Of a stretch of 64,000 bases of DNA, positions 34,745 through 44,729 are shown piece after piece. Both the position numbers and the translations under genes were made by a program. Numbering within the stretch: position 1 is the stretch's first letter; each line of letters opens with the position of its first letter. The stretch comes from Methylocella silvestris (GTDB lineage: Bacteria > Pseudomonadota > Alphaproteobacteria > Rhizobiales > Beijerinckiaceae). The stretch lies in NCBI RefSeq assembly GCF_002891535.1, contig NZ_PDZR01000001.1, forward strand, positions 682,001-746,000, written 5' to 3'. Below the pieces are notes generated by a model. The model was not told where the DNA came from. It was given only the letters and a program-made list of their open reading frames with translations, and ran no database searches.

Positions 34745-35506
34745 ATGCTGGTGTTGCTCACCCGAGCCTTGGACGAGGCGATGCGCACGGCGGCCAAGCT
34801 GACCGCGCTCGGCCATCACGCGATTCTCTCGCCAGTGTTCGAAATGGCGCCAACCGGTGCGGAATGGCCGCAAAGCGTCGTCGATGGCGCACTCGCCACC
34901 AGCACACAGGCGTTCGAGCTTTTGTCCCAGTCGGGAGACCGGCCATCGCCGGAGGCGCGGCGTCTGACGCCGCTGCATGTCGTCGGCGAGCGCACCAAAG
35001 CGGCTGCGCGCGAACGCGGATTTGAAGGACGAACCGTCGTCGCTCCGGACGCCAAAATTCTCGCCTCGAGCCTGATCGGCGCGCTCGCCGGCAGGACGCC
35101 GTCGAGGTTCGTTTATCTCGCCGGCCGCGACCGCAAGCCGGACCTCGAGGCGGCGCTGAGCGATGCGGGCCACAGTGTCGACGTCGTCGAGGTTTATGCG
35201 GCGCAGGCGCTGGACGAGCTCGATGCGGAAGCCGCGGCTCTGATCGAGGCGGGGCAGATCGGCGCGATCCTGCATTATTCCCGACGTAGTGCGGATATTT
35301 TCCTGCGCCTCGTGGCAGAGGCGGGGCTCGACATATCGCGCGTCGCGCATATTGCGATTTCGGCTGATGCCGCGACGCCCTTGAAGGCGGCGCGCTTCGC
35401 ATCCGTCCACATTGCCGAAATTCCAAACGAGCAGGGGATGCTCGACGCCCTGCAAGGGCTCGCCCATCAAGAAAGTGTTGATCGCGCCGACTATGTGAAG
35501 TCTTGA
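34745..35506 (+). CDS. hemD: uroporphyrinogen-III synthase, 253 aa
   Basis: Closes and inverts ring D of hydroxymethylbilane. This poorly conserved family is recognised by its position two bases after hemC and by VLLTRALDEAMRTAAKLTAL, LLSQSGDRPSP, LHVVGERTKAAARERGF and the second-domain ILHYSRRSADIFLRLV. ATG 34745. Two-domain HUP-like fold of the usual length. Confidence 0.88.
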   Translation: MLVLLTRALDEAMRTAAKLTALGHHAILSPVFEMAPTGAEWPQSVVDGALATSTQAFELLSQSGDRPSPEARRLTPLHVVGERTKAAARERGFEGRTVVAPDAKILASSLIGALAGRTPSRFVYLAGRDRKPDLEAALSDAGHSVDVVEVYAAQALDELDAEAAALIEAGQIGAILHYSRRSADIFLRLVAEAGLDISRVAHIAISADAATPLKAARFASVHIAEIPNEQGMLDALQGLAHQESVDRADYVKS

Positions 35507-35537
35507 TGTGCGCCTTTTTGCAACCCATCATGAAACC

Positions 35538-36842
35538 ATGAATAATGCCGCAAAGGCGCCTCTTCCCGCAACGCTTGCCGCCGCGGAGGAAGATGACGCG
35601 CCGATACAAAAGGGGAGGAAGACGGTTCGATCGCTTTGGGTCGGATGCGCCTTTGCGCTTCTCGTCGCCTCGCTGTGGGCCTTCGCCGCGACGGCGGCGC
35701 CGCAGACCGGGGGCGCCGCCGCGCCGCTCAATGTCAAGATTGGCGTTATTCGCGCCATCCATTCGCGCGACACGATTTCGATTCTCGACATCCCGGCCGA
35801 AGACGATGGCGTCGCCGGCGCAAGGCTCGCGATTGAAGACAACAACACCACCGGAAAATTCCTCAACCAGACATTCGAGATCGCCGACGTCAAGCTGAAG
35901 GAGGGCGAGGATCCAGTCGTCGCGCTGAACGCGCTTGTCGATCAGGGAATTGGCCTAATCCTTGCCGACGTCCCGGCCGCGCAGCTTCTTGCGCTCGCCG
36001 ACGCCGCGCGCGGCAAGAATGTCCTGTTGTTCAATGTCGGCGCGCCGGAGGATTCGCTGCGCGAGGAGGATTGCCGCGCCAATGTGATCCATGTCGGCCC
36101 GACCCATTCGATGCTGGCCGATGGGCTGGCGCAATATCTTGTCTGGAAGCGTTGGCCGCGCTGGTTCCTGATCAAGGGCTCGCATCCGCAGGACGAGCTT
36201 TTCGCAGCCGCGCTGCGTCGTTCGGCGAAAAAATTCGGCGCCAAGATCGTCGAAGAGCGCGTCTACGAAGATACCGAGGGCGGGCGCCGCTCCGATTCCG
36301 GCAGCGTGCAGACGCAGCGCCTGATCCCGACCGCAACGCAGAGCGCCCCGGCCTATGACGTGCTTGTCGCCGCCGATGAATCCGACGTTTTCGCGGGCTA
36401 TCTGCCCTATCGCAATTACGATCCGCGCCCCGTCGTCGGCTCGGCCGGCCTGAAGCCGACGAGCTGGGACGCGACCCATGAACAATGGGGCGCCATTCAA
36501 TTGCAGAACCGATTCTACAAGCTGGCTTCGCGGCGGATGAACGAACGCGACAATCAGGCCTGGGTCGCCGCCCGCATCATCGGCGAGGCGGCGACCCGCA
36601 CGGGCTCGAATGATCCGAAAACGCTGCGCGACTATATCGTCGGCCCTGAGTTTTCCATCGCCGCCTTCAAGGGGCAGAAGCAAACCTTGCGGACGTGGAA
36701 TCAACAGCTGCGCCAGCCGATCCTGCTTGGCGACGGGCGCATGATCGTGTCCGTTTCGCCGCAGGAAGGTTTTCTGCACCAGACGTCGGAACTCGACACC
36801 CTCGGCCTCGATCAACCGGAAACAAAATGCAAATTGCGCTGA
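35538..36842 (+). CDS. ABC substrate-binding protein of PQQ-dependent alcohol dehydrogenase system, 434 aa
   Basis: The periplasmic binding protein has an N-terminal membrane anchor/signal (SLWVGCAFALLVASLWAFAA after a charged 35-residue cytoplasmic start). The body follows the TIGR03863-type pattern: VIRAIHSRDTISILDIPAED, ARLAIEDNNTTGKFLNQTFE, LFNVGAPEDSLREEDCRANV and HVGPTHSMLADGLAQYLVWK. Family members sit beside PQQ-dependent alcohol dehydrogenases; the analogous lutA of Methylobacterium serves lanthanide uptake. It overlaps the next gene by 16 bases. The substrate is unproven. Confidence 0.82.
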   Translation: MNNAAKAPLPATLAAAEEDDAPIQKGRKTVRSLWVGCAFALLVASLWAFAATAAPQTGGAAAPLNVKIGVIRAIHSRDTISILDIPAEDDGVAGARLAIEDNNTTGKFLNQTFEIADVKLKEGEDPVVALNALVDQGIGLILADVPAAQLLALADAARGKNVLLFNVGAPEDSLREEDCRANVIHVGPTHSMLADGLAQYLVWKRWPRWFLIKGSHPQDELFAAALRRSAKKFGAKIVEERVYEDTEGGRRSDSGSVQTQRLIPTATQSAPAYDVLVAADESDVFAGYLPYRNYDPRPVVGSAGLKPTSWDATHEQWGAIQLQNRFYKLASRRMNERDNQAWVAARIIGEAATRTGSNDPKTLRDYIVGPEFSIAAFKGQKQTLRTWNQQLRQPILLGDGRMIVSVSPQEGFLHQTSELDTLGLDQPETKCKLR

Positions 36843-37813
36843 AATTTTCCGCGAGGGCGGCTGTCGTCTTAGCGCTGTCGCTCGGCTTCGCGCGCTCTCC
36901 CGCGACGGCGGCGACGGCCTATGTCTCGAATGAAAAGGGCAACTCCATCACGGTCATCGACGATGACAAGCTTGCCGTCACAGACACCGTCAAGGTCGGT
37001 CGGCGTCCGCGCGGAATCGTCCTCAACAAGGACAACACCCAGCTGTTCATCTGCGCCGGCGATGACGACACGATCCAGATTCTTGATCTCAAGACTTTGA
37101 AGATTGTCGGCGATCTGCCGTCGGGCGCCGACCCCGAATTGCTGATCCTGAGCCCGGACGGCGCGCTTCTTTATGTCGCGAACGAGAACAATAATCTTGT
37201 CACCGTGATCGAGGTCGCGACGCGCAAGGTCATCGAGCAAATTCCGGTTGGAGTCGAGCCGGAGGGCATGGCGCTGAGCCCCGACGGGAGGATTCTCGTC
37301 AACACCTCAGAGACGACCAATATGGCCCACATGATCGACACGGCGACGCGCAAGATCTTCGCCAATGTCCTCGTCGATGCGCGGCCGCGCTCTGCCCAGT
37401 TCACGCCGGACGGCAAGGAGCTGTGGGTTTCGGCGGAGGTCGGCGGCACGGTGAGCGTGATAAGCGTCGCCGACGCCAAGGTGTTGCAGAAAATCACCTT
37501 CGATATTCCCGGTCTCGCCAAGGAGGCGATCCAGCCTGTCGGCATCCGTTTCAGCCAGGACGGCGCGAAGGCCTTTGTCGCGCTCGGGCCGGCAAATCGC
37601 GTCGCCGTCATCGACGTCGCCTCGCGCAAGGTCGCAAAATATCTGTTGGTCGGCCAACGCGTCTGGCAACTCGCCTTCACGCCCGACTACAGCCATCTTT
37701 ACGCGACCAACGGCGTCTCGAACGACGTTTCCGTGATTGACCCGGCGAGCCTCAAGGTCGTGAAATCGATTCCGGTCGGTCCGTTCCCCTGGGGCGTCGC
37801 CATCGCGCCATAG
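36827..37813 (+). CDS. PQQ-catabolism-associated YVTN beta-propeller protein, 328 aa
   Basis: MQIALKFSARAAVVLALSLG begins a signal peptide ending near ATAA. The mature protein is a chain of YVTN-type repeats (TAYVSNEKGNSITVIDDDKL, LLYVANENNNLVTVIEVATR, HLYATNGVSNDVSVIDPASL), predicted to form a seven-bladed periplasmic propeller. This is the TIGR03866-type protein found in PQQ-alcohol-dehydrogenase ABC clusters. It probably partners the binding protein upstream; its precise action is unknown. Confidence 0.85.
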   Translation: MQIALKFSARAAVVLALSLGFARSPATAATAYVSNEKGNSITVIDDDKLAVTDTVKVGRRPRGIVLNKDNTQLFICAGDDDTIQILDLKTLKIVGDLPSGADPELLILSPDGALLYVANENNNLVTVIEVATRKVIEQIPVGVEPEGMALSPDGRILVNTSETTNMAHMIDTATRKIFANVLVDARPRSAQFTPDGKELWVSAEVGGTVSVISVADAKVLQKITFDIPGLAKEAIQPVGIRFSQDGAKAFVALGPANRVAVIDVASRKVAKYLLVGQRVWQLAFTPDYSHLYATNGVSNDVSVIDPASLKVVKSIPVGPFPWGVAIAP

Positions 37814-37866
37814 CGCTTGTCGCAAGCGCGGCCTGTTGGAAAGATCATCCGTGACGAGGCCTCAGC

Positions 37867-38637
37867 TTGATTGATTCTTCCAAAGACCACGCGCTCGAAG
37901 CTGCGCTGAAAATCGACCGGGTCAGCCATTTCTATGGCAAGCGCAAGGCGCTCGACGATGTCTCCTTTGAGGTGCGTCCGGCGAGTTTCACCGTGCTGCT
38001 TGGGTTGAACGGCGCCGGCAAGAGCACGCTGTTTTCCCTGATCACGCGGCTGTTTGGCGTGCGCTCCGGCGCGATTTCGATTTTCGGCTTCGATGTCGCG
38101 CGAACGCCGGGCGAGGCGCTGCGCCGGCTTGGCGTAGTGTTCCAGGCGCGAACGCTCGACCTCGATCTCTCCATCGCGCAAAATCTTGCCTATCATGCGG
38201 CGCTGCACGGCATTGGAGACGCGACGGCGAAAGCGCGCGCCGCCGATGTCCTCGCCAAGGTCGACATGCTTGATCGGCTCAACGACAAGGCCCGCGCGCT
38301 GTCCGGAGGGCAGATGCGCCGCGTCGAGATCGCTCGCGCCCTGCTGCACCGGCCGCGGATGCTGCTGCTCGACGAACCGACTGTCGGCCTCGACATCAAG
38401 GCCCGCGCGGACATCCTCGCGCATGTGCGCAATCTCGTCGCGACCGAGGGAATTGGCGTATTGTGGGCGACCCATCTCATCGACGAGATCCTGCCCGGCG
38501 ACAATGTCGTTGTGTTGCATCGCGGCAAATTGCTCGACGCGGGCAAGGTCGAGGAGGTCTGCGCGCGGGCCGGCTCGCCTGACATGACCGCGGCGTTCAA
38601 CCGTCTGACCGGCGAAGCCGCTACGGAGGCGCAGTGA
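37867..38637 (+). CDS. ABC transporter ATPase of the PQQ-alcohol dehydrogenase-linked system, 256 aa
   Basis: Single nucleotide-binding domain: Walker A LGLNGAGKSTLF, Q-loop VFQARTLD, signature LSGGQMRR, Walker B MLLLDEPTVGLD and the switch His in LWATHLID. It is of the DrrA/CcmA exporter-like type (TIGR03864-like). TTG start at 37867. It lies 50 bases after the propeller gene and one base before the permease, to which it must couple. Confidence 0.88.
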   Translation: MIDSSKDHALEAALKIDRVSHFYGKRKALDDVSFEVRPASFTVLLGLNGAGKSTLFSLITRLFGVRSGAISIFGFDVARTPGEALRRLGVVFQARTLDLDLSIAQNLAYHAALHGIGDATAKARAADVLAKVDMLDRLNDKARALSGGQMRRVEIARALLHRPRMLLLDEPTVGLDIKARADILAHVRNLVATEGIGVLWATHLIDEILPGDNVVVLHRGKLLDAGKVEEVCARAGSPDMTAAFNRLTGEAATEAQ

Positions 38638-38638
38638 C

Positions 38639-39481
38639 ATGAGCGTTCAGTCCGCCGCGCCCGTCGAACCACGCGGCTTCAGCCTCGTCCAATATGCCGT
38701 CTGCCTCAAGGGGATCGTCTGGCGCGAGGCGCTACGGTTCCTGCATCAGCGCGAGCGCTTCGTCTCGGCGCTGGTGCGCCCGCTGGTCTGGCTGTTCATT
38801 TTCGCCGCGGGCTTTCGCTCGGTGCTCGGCGTCTCGATCATTCCGCCCTACGACACCTATGTGCTCTACGACGTCTACATCACGCCGGGACTCATCGCGA
38901 TGATCCAGCTTTTTAACGGGATGCAATCGTCGCTGTCGATGGTTTATGATCGGGAAATGGGCAATATGCGGACGCTGCTGGTCAGCCCGCTGCCGCGTTG
39001 GTTCCTCTTGACGTCAAAGCTTGTCGCCGGCGCATCGGTGTCGATCTTGCAGGTCTACGCCTTCCTGTTGATCGCCTGGTTCTGGGAGATCGAGCCGCCA
39101 ACGCTTTGGGGCTATCTGACCATTTTGCCCGCGTTGATTTTGTCGGGCTTGATGTTCGGCGCGCTCGGGATGCTGCTGTCCTCGCTGATCCGGCAGCTGG
39201 AGAATTTCGCGGGCGTGATGAATTTCGTCATCTTCCCGATGTTCTTCGCCTCAAGCGCGCTCTATCCGTTGTGGCGCGTCAGGGAGGGCAGCCCGTGGCT
39301 CGCCTTCGTTTGCGAAATCAACCCGTTTACGCATGCCGTCGAATTGATCCGCTTCGCCTTCTGGGGACAGGTCAATCTTACGTCATTGGCGGTGGTCGGG
39401 GGATGCGCCGCGCTATTCCTCGGCGCCGCCATCATCGCCTATGATCCCTCGCGCGGCATGTTGATGCGGCGCGAGGGTTAG
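38639..39481 (+). CDS. ABC-2-type permease of the PQQ-alcohol dehydrogenase-linked system, 280 aa
   Basis: Membrane subunit with six hydrophobic segments, e.g. PLVWLFIFAAGFRSVLGVSI, LVAGASVSILQVYAFLLIAW and NFAGVMNFVIFPMFFASSAL. The ABC-2 motif is seen at LSMVYDREMGNMRTLLVSPL and the end SSALYPLWRVREGSPWLAFV. TIGR03861-type permease. With the ATPase it is an exporter-like module paired with a periplasmic binding protein, an unusual combination typical of this cluster. Confidence 0.87.
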   Translation: MSVQSAAPVEPRGFSLVQYAVCLKGIVWREALRFLHQRERFVSALVRPLVWLFIFAAGFRSVLGVSIIPPYDTYVLYDVYITPGLIAMIQLFNGMQSSLSMVYDREMGNMRTLLVSPLPRWFLLTSKLVAGASVSILQVYAFLLIAWFWEIEPPTLWGYLTILPALILSGLMFGALGMLLSSLIRQLENFAGVMNFVIFPMFFASSALYPLWRVREGSPWLAFVCEINPFTHAVELIRFAFWGQVNLTSLAVVGGCAALFLGAAIIAYDPSRGMLMRREG

Positions 39482-39496
39482 ATGATGACGGAAAGC

Positions 39497-39895
39497 TTAT
39501 TTCTTCTTTCCGTCGGCGTCGAATTGCGACAGATAGGCGACGACATTGTCGCGGTCGTCTTCTTTCGGGAGGCCGGCGAAGATCATCTTGGTGCCGGGAA
39601 CCACGGCCTTCGGGTTGGTCAGCCAGGCGTGCAGCTTTTCCGAATCCCAGGTGACGGCGTAAGCCTTTAGGCCATCGGAATAGGAATATCCCGGAGATCC
39701 CGCGCCAGCGACGCGGCCGACGATGCCATTGAGCTCAGGACCGACGAAATTCTTGGCCCCTTCGCCAATCTTGTGGCACACGGCGCATTTCTGCTTGAAG
39801 AGAGTTTCCCCGGCCGCCGCGTCAGCGGCATAAGCGGCCGCCGTGGGGCCCATGAAAGCAAGCGCCGCGATGATCGAAGCATATCTGAAATTCAT
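39497..39895 (-). CDS. soluble periplasmic class I cytochrome c, 132 aa
   Basis: Signal peptide MNFRYASIIAALAFMGPTAA followed by a heme site CAVCHKIGEG, a central SDGLKAYAVTWDSEKLHAWL and the Met ligand in GTKMIFAGLPKEDDR. This is the cytochrome c2/c550 fold. GGAAGGA precedes the ATG. It is convergent with the permease gene (15 bases between stops). As the gene sits in an alcohol-dehydrogenase-linked cluster, it may take electrons from such an enzyme, but that is inference; a housekeeping c2 is equally likely. Confidence 0.92.
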   Translation of the reverse strand: MNFRYASIIAALAFMGPTAAAYAADAAAGETLFKQKCAVCHKIGEGAKNFVGPELNGIVGRVAGAGSPGYSYSDGLKAYAVTWDSEKLHAWLTNPKAVVPGTKMIFAGLPKEDDRDNVVAYLSQFDADGKKK

Positions 39896-40057
39896 AGCTG
39901 GTTTCCTTCCCCTTGAGCGATGCGCTGTCGCCCCGGCCGACGCCTGGCCTCTGGACTGAATGAAGCTTACGATCCTTAAGATTGTCGCTCGCCCGAAAAA
40001 ACATGTATCCTAAGGCAGCGAAAAAAGACAACCCGAACAATCGGAAGCGAGTGGAAC

Positions 40058-41113
40058 TTGAGCGCAGGAAAACGCCTAATCGGGAGAAACGTTTCATTCA
40101 ACAGGCGGAGCGCGCACAAGGGCGGGCTTGCCGCCGCAGCGGTCATTTGTCTCACCCTGATGATCGGCCTTTGCGGCCGGGCGGAGGCCGCCGACACGCT
40201 CCGTCTTGGCGTACAGAAGACCGGCACCTTCGCCTGGGAGCTCGCGGTCATCAAGGCCGAAAAGCTGGACGCCAAGGCGAATCTTGACCTCGTCGTCACT
40301 GAGCTTGCCTCGACGGAAGCGGGAAAGATCGCGCTGCTCGGCGGTTCGGTCGACCTCATCATCAGCGACTGGCTGTGGGTCGCGCGCGAGCGTGGCCTCG
40401 AAACCAATCTCGTTTTCTATCCCTACTCGACGGCGCTCGGCGCCTTGATGGTTCCGGGAGATTCCGCGGCGCAAAAACTGGACGATCTGCGCGGCAAGAC
40501 CCTTGGGGTCGCCGGCGGGCCGATCGATAAAAGCTGGCTTCTCCTGCGCGCCCTTGTGCAGCGCGACGGACTGGATCTCAAAGCGCGCGCGCGGGTGGTG
40601 TTCGGCGCGCCGGCCCTGCTTTATGAAAAAGCCGTCGCCGGCGAGCTCGACGCCAATCTGACTTTCTGGAATTACGCTGTCGCGCTCGAGTCGCGCGGCT
40701 TTCGCCGGCTGATCGGCATGGACGAGGTCGAGCGGAGGCTCGGCGCGAAAGGGCCGCTGGCGATGACGGGCTATGTCTTCGACGAAAGCCTCGCCAAGAC
40801 CCATGGCGACGCGCTCGCGCGATTCTTCCAGGTCACGCATCAGGCGCGGGAGCGGCTGGCCAGCTCGGACGCGGATTGGCAGAGGATCGGAAAAGAATTG
40901 GGAGTTACCGACCCCAAGGAGCTGGCGCTTTACCGGCAACGCTATGTCGACGGTTTTCCGAAGCGCCCGGTCTCGGACGATGAAGCGGACGCCGCCACCC
41001 TCTATGCGATCGTGCGCGAGATCGGCGGTCCGGAGCTCGTCGGCGCCGCGACGACGCTGAACCCGGGCGTCTTCTACAAGGGCGCGGGCCAGCGAACGCC
41101 GGCGGACCGCTGA
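40058..41113 (+). CDS. NMT1/SsuA-type ABC substrate-binding protein, 351 aa
   Basis: A binding protein for a small organic or inorganic anion-like substrate. An N-terminal basic region and hydrophobic signal (GLAAAAVICLTLMIGLCGRA) end in AEAAD. The mature part starts TLRLGVQKTGTFAWELAVIK, continues GGSVDLIISDWLWVARERGL and KTLGVAGGPIDKSWLLLRAL. The TTG start at 40058 is uncertain. Followed by a permease (three bases) and an ATPase, so it forms a full importer. The substrate is unknown; its position next to the PQQ-linked cluster suggests a role in C1/alcohol metabolism. Confidence 0.82.
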   Translation: MSAGKRLIGRNVSFNRRSAHKGGLAAAAVICLTLMIGLCGRAEAADTLRLGVQKTGTFAWELAVIKAEKLDAKANLDLVVTELASTEAGKIALLGGSVDLIISDWLWVARERGLETNLVFYPYSTALGALMVPGDSAAQKLDDLRGKTLGVAGGPIDKSWLLLRALVQRDGLDLKARARVVFGAPALLYEKAVAGELDANLTFWNYAVALESRGFRRLIGMDEVERRLGAKGPLAMTGYVFDESLAKTHGDALARFFQVTHQARERLASSDADWQRIGKELGVTDPKELALYRQRYVDGFPKRPVSDDEADAATLYAIVREIGGPELVGAATTLNPGVFYKGAGQRTPADR

Positions 41114-41116
41114 GCC

Positions 41117-41857
41117 GTGCCAGTTCGCCTCCTGTCCTTCCTGCTGCTGCTGCTGCTTTGGGAGGCGGCGTCGACGATCGCCGCTTCGCGCCTCCTGCCG
41201 TCGCCGCAGGCCGTGCTGTCCGTCGTCGGCGCGGAGGCGGCGTCCGGCGCACTGGCCTTCAATCTTGCGGCGACGCTTGCGCGCGTCGTCGCCGCCTTCA
41301 TTCTCGCCATGGCGGTCGGAATGGCCCTTGGCGTCGCCATGGGACGCAGCAAGGCCGTCGACCGTTTTTGCGATCCCTGGCTGATCGTGCTGTTGAACCT
41401 TCCGGCGCTCGTCGTCATCGTGCTCGCCTATATTTGGATCGGCCTGAATGAGGTCGCGGCGATCGGAGCAGTGGCGCTGAACAAGCTGCCGAACACGACG
41501 GCGACGGTTCGCGAGGGCGCGCGGGCGCTCGACCGCGGCCTCGACGAGGTCGCCGAGATCTTCGCCATGCCGCTGAAGATCCGCATCTTCGACGTCCTGC
41601 TGCCGCAGCTTGCGCCCTATCTTGCCGCCTCGATGCGATCCGGCCTGTCGCTGGTGTGGAAGATCGTGCTGGTGGTCGAACTGCTCGGCCGCTCGAACGG
41701 GATCGGCTTTGAGATCGGCACCGCCTTCCAGCTCTTCGACGTGACGCGCCTGCTCGCCTATGCGCTGCCCTTCGTCGCCATCATGCTGGCGATCGAGACT
41801 TTCGTGGTGCAGCCGATCGAGCGGCGCGTCTCGCGCTGGCGACCGCAGCATGCTTGA
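41117..41857 (+). CDS. ABC transporter permease (SsuC/TauC type), 246 aa
   Basis: Six predicted transmembrane segments (RLLSFLLLLLLWEAASTIAA, VVAAFILAMAVGMALGVAMG, LIVLLNLPALVVIVLAYIWI) and an EAA-like loop at DEVAEIFAMPLKIRIFDVLL followed by LPQLAPYLAASMRSGLSLVW. GTG start three bases after the binding protein; eight-base overlap with the ATPase gene. Partner of 40058 and 41850. Confidence 0.88.
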   Translation: MPVRLLSFLLLLLLWEAASTIAASRLLPSPQAVLSVVGAEAASGALAFNLAATLARVVAAFILAMAVGMALGVAMGRSKAVDRFCDPWLIVLLNLPALVVIVLAYIWIGLNEVAAIGAVALNKLPNTTATVREGARALDRGLDEVAEIFAMPLKIRIFDVLLPQLAPYLAASMRSGLSLVWKIVLVVELLGRSNGIGFEIGTAFQLFDVTRLLAYALPFVAIMLAIETFVVQPIERRVSRWRPQHA

Positions 41858-42551
41858 CGTCAAGGTCACGCGCAAGGCGCTGCGCACCGCCGCGGGGCAG
41901 AGGCGGACCATTCTGGGCGAGGTGGCCTTTGGCCTCAAATCCGGCGAGGTCGCGGCCGTGCTTGGGCCGTCTGGCTGCGGCAAGACCACCTTGCTGCGGA
42001 TCATCGCCGGCCTCGACCGAGATTTCGAGGGCGAGGTCATGCTGCCGTCGCCGCGTAAAATCGGCATGGTTTTTCAAGAGCCGCGGCTGCTTCCGTGGCG
42101 GAGCGTGCGGCAGAATCTGCTGCTGGCCGGCGGTGTCGCCGGCCCCGTGCTTGATTCGATCGTCGCCGCGCTCGGGCTCGCCGCCCATCTTGATCATTAT
42201 CCCGGTGAATTGTCGCTTGGGCTCGCCCGCCGCGTCGCGATCGCGCGGGCTTTTGCGATCAGCCCGACGCTTCTCCTGCTTGACGAGCCTTTTGTTTCCC
42301 TCGACTCTGCCCTGGCGCTGCGCCTTCGCGCCGAACTTGTCGCCCTTGTGGAGGCGCAAAGGACGACGACGCTGATTGTGACCCATGACATCGAGGAGGC
42401 TGTGGCGCTTGCCGATCGCATCATCATTCTCTCCTCGCAACCGGGCCAGATGGTTGCCGACAAATTCATCGAAACGCCGCGCCTTGCCATGACGCCGGCG
42501 GCTGCGGCGCAGGCCAAAATCGAGATCGAGGCGCTGATCGCTGAAGCGTGA
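41850..42551 (+). CDS. ABC transporter ATPase (SsuB/TauB type), 233 aa
   Basis: Walker [14 protein letters not shown]-loop [12 protein letters not shown], Walker [13 protein letters not shown] and switch [13 protein letters not shown] are intact. The signature, usually LSGGM/Q, reads LSLGLARR, a clear deviation at the glycine pair that contacts ATP. It still has RVAIARA right after. ATG 41850 lies inside the permease 3' end. Completes the three-gene importer. Confidence 0.87.
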   Translation: MLDVKVTRKALRTAAGQRRTILGEVAFGLKSGEVAAVLGPSGCGKTTLLRIIAGLDRDFEGEVMLPSPRKIGMVFQEPRLLPWRSVRQNLLLAGGVAGPVLDSIVAALGLAAHLDHYPGELSLGLARRVAIARAFAISPTLLLLDEPFVSLDSALALRLRAELVALVEAQRTTTLIVTHDIEEAVALADRIIILSSQPGQMVADKFIETPRLAMTPAAAAQAKIEIEALIAEA

Positions 42552-42610
42552 CGCCGAAAACGCGCAGACTTCTCCGATCGACATCGGACGGCTTAGGAAT
42601 TTGGAGCAGA

Positions 42611-44578
<1,968 letters not shown>

Positions 44579-44729
44579 TGGGCAGGGACGCGGAACGCAA
44601 TCGGTAAGGCGCGCCCTTGGGGACCGCGGCTTGATGAGCGGCCCTGTTGCAGAGCGCCGAAATCGGCTGCAATTCCGATTTTGGCCGTTTCACATAAGAT
44701 CATCGCAATTCAGCGCGGATGAAGATGTT

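Noticed and set aside
40094-42067. 657-codon minus-strand frame across the ABC genes
   Set aside because: Antisense shadow typical of GC-rich DNA: charged and repetitive, while the plus strand carries clear ABC transporter genes. The same holds for 42593-44563, 21278-22648 and 26893-28122.
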